Shown piece after piece: positions 63,163 to 64,000 of a stretch of DNA of 64,000 nucleotides (the stretch's first letter is position 1; every line of letters starts with the position of its first letter). The notes below the pieces were generated by a model, which was not told where the DNA came from, made no database searches, and worked only from the letters and a program-made list of their open reading frames with translations. The position numbers and the translations under genes are program-made. The DNA lies in NCBI RefSeq assembly GCF_019800885.1, contig NZ_JAHVKE010000001.1, positions 62,001 to 126,000 on the forward strand, read 5' to 3'. The DNA comes from Maritalea mobilis. Lineage in GTDB: Bacteria; Pseudomonadota; Alphaproteobacteria; Rhodobacterales; Rhodobacteraceae.

Positions 63163-64000
63163 TCAGACCGTCGCGCGGGCCTGGCGCTTGCGCTCGTGCG
63201 GGTCGAGATAGCGTTTGCGCAGGCGGATGGCGTTGGGCGTGACCTCGACCAGTTCGTCATCGTCGATATAGGCGATGGCTTCTTCCAGCGACATGCGGAC
63301 CGGCGGGGTGAGGGTGACGGCATCATCCTTGCCCGACGCGCGCACGTTGGTCAGCTTCTTGCCCTTGAGCGGGTTCACCTCGAGGTCGTTCTCGCGCGAG
63401 TGCTCGCCCAGGATCATGCCCTGGTAGACATCCTCCTGCGGGCCGATGAAGAAGCGCCCGCGATCCTCGAGGTTGAAGAGCGCGTAGGCCACCGAGGTGC
63501 CGTTTTCCATCGAGATCAGAACGCCCGCGCGACGGCCCGGGATGGCGCCCTTGTGCGGCGCCCAGGAATGGAACACGCGGTTCAGCACGCCCGAGCCGCG
63601 CGTGTCGGTCAGAAACTCGCCATGGTAGCCGATGAGACCGCGCGAGGGGACCAGCGCCACAATGCGGGTCTTGCCCGCGCCGGCCGGCTTCATCTCGATC
63701 AGTTCGCCCTTGCGGGGGCCGGTCAGTTTCTCGATCACCGCGCCGGTGTAGTCGTCGTCGACGTCGATCGTGACCTCTTCGATGGGCTCGACCGTGACGC
63801 CGTTTTCCTCGCGCAGGATGACCTGTGGGCGGGAGATCGACAGTTCGAACCCTTCGCGGCGCATGTTCTCGATCAGAACGCCCATCTGCAATTCGCCGCG
63901 GCCCGCGACCTCGAAGGCCTCGCCGCCGGGCGTGTCGGTGACCTTGATGGCGACGTTCGATTCCGCCTCTTTCATAAGGCGTTCGCGGATGACGCGCGAT
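63163..64000 (-). CDS. typA: GTP-binding ribosome-associated protein TypA/BipA (partial)
   Basis: Only the C-terminal 279 residues lie in the window; the N-terminal G domain is beyond the right edge. The part seen has the EF-G-like domain V and TypA-specific C-terminal regions: GRGELQMGVLIENMRREGFE, RKGELIEMKPAGAGKTRIVALVPSRGLIGYHGEFLTDTRGSGVLN, and NVRASGKDDAVTLTPPVRMSLEEAIAYI DDDELVEVTP. It acts on ribosome assembly and stress adaptation. The protein ends QARATV. Confidence 0.95.
   Translation of the reverse strand, partial: SRVIRERLMKEAESNVAIKVTDTPGGEAFEVAGRGELQMGVLIENMRREGFELSISRPQVILREENGVTVEPIEEVTIDVDDDYTGAVIEKLTGPRKGELIEMKPAGAGKTRIVALVPSRGLIGYHGEFLTDTRGSGVLNRVFHSWAPHKGAIPGRRAGVLISMENGTSVAYALFNLEDRGRFFIGPQEDVYQGMILGEHSRENDLEVNPLKGKKLTNVRASGKDDAVTLTPPVRMSLEEAIAYIDDDELVEVTPNAIRLRKRYLDPHERKRQARATV

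Overview
The window is chromosomal DNA from a high-GC alphaproteobacterium. Everything points to the Rhodobacteraceae (roseobacter group): a complete Rhodobacter-type gene transfer agent (GTA) cluster lying between mltG and cysE, CtrA-like TTAA-N7-TTAC sequence, a glnB-glnA pair, and rpsF-rpsR-rplI order. Coding density is high. Long antisense open frames are byproducts of GC-rich codon usage and were left out.

Layout. 1-3.7 kb: a minus-strand sulfide/persulfide module (DUF442-SQR fusion running off the left edge, persulfide-dioxygenase-like hydrolase, split YeeE/YedE pair, Crp/Fnr-type regulator). 3.8-8.2 kb: a ugpBAEC-type sugar-phosphate ABC transporter, followed by two adjacent perfect palindromes. 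8.5-13 kb: AbrB-family membrane protein, xthA, small genes, erpA-like, dgt. 13-16.4 kb: a cation/proton antiporter embedded among three related small secreted cysteine proteins. 16.4-22.2 kb: argS, SPOR protein, nagZ, scpA, scpB and a 69-aa protein. 22.2-29.9 kb: MliC-SH3 secreted protein, glnA, glnB, nnr, Hint-domain protein, tRNA-Leu(UAG), LpxL-like acyltransferase, tig. 30-40.4 kb: a region rich in exported proteins, with three proteins sharing a PPC-like cysteine-containing domain, two short Flp/Tad-pilin-like anchors, a PQQ-type sugar dehydrogenase, a predicted outer-membrane barrel with Ig-like repeats, and the rplI-rpsR-rpsF operon. 40.5-45.9 kb: fabD, a ClpP-fold-like membrane protein, fabG, acpP, fabF, mltG.

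46.2-61.3 kb is the GTA: small and large terminase, portal, g3.5, protease, capsid, adaptor, stopper, tail terminator, tail tube, two chaperones, tape measure, distal tail, hub, peptidase, megatron (g15) and a DUF2793 protein. All frames are open. There is no integrase, replication, lysis or repressor gene, as expected for a domesticated, vertically inherited phage-like particle. 61.4-64 kb: cysE, a secreted HELAH-motif protein, and typA (running off the right edge).

The points I rate highest are: (i) the GTA leader, which has a CtrA-like box and, between it and g1, an intrinsic-terminator-like hairpin; (ii) a carbohydrate-binding-like domain that appears to be inserted inside the TIM-barrel region of GTA g15; (iii) an exported PPC-like domain family, one member of which is fused to a pilin-like anchor; (iv) the tandem palindromes after ugpC; and (v) the four-cysteine secreted family around the antiporter. 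All assignments come from reading the sequence and remembered family knowledge; no database search was run.
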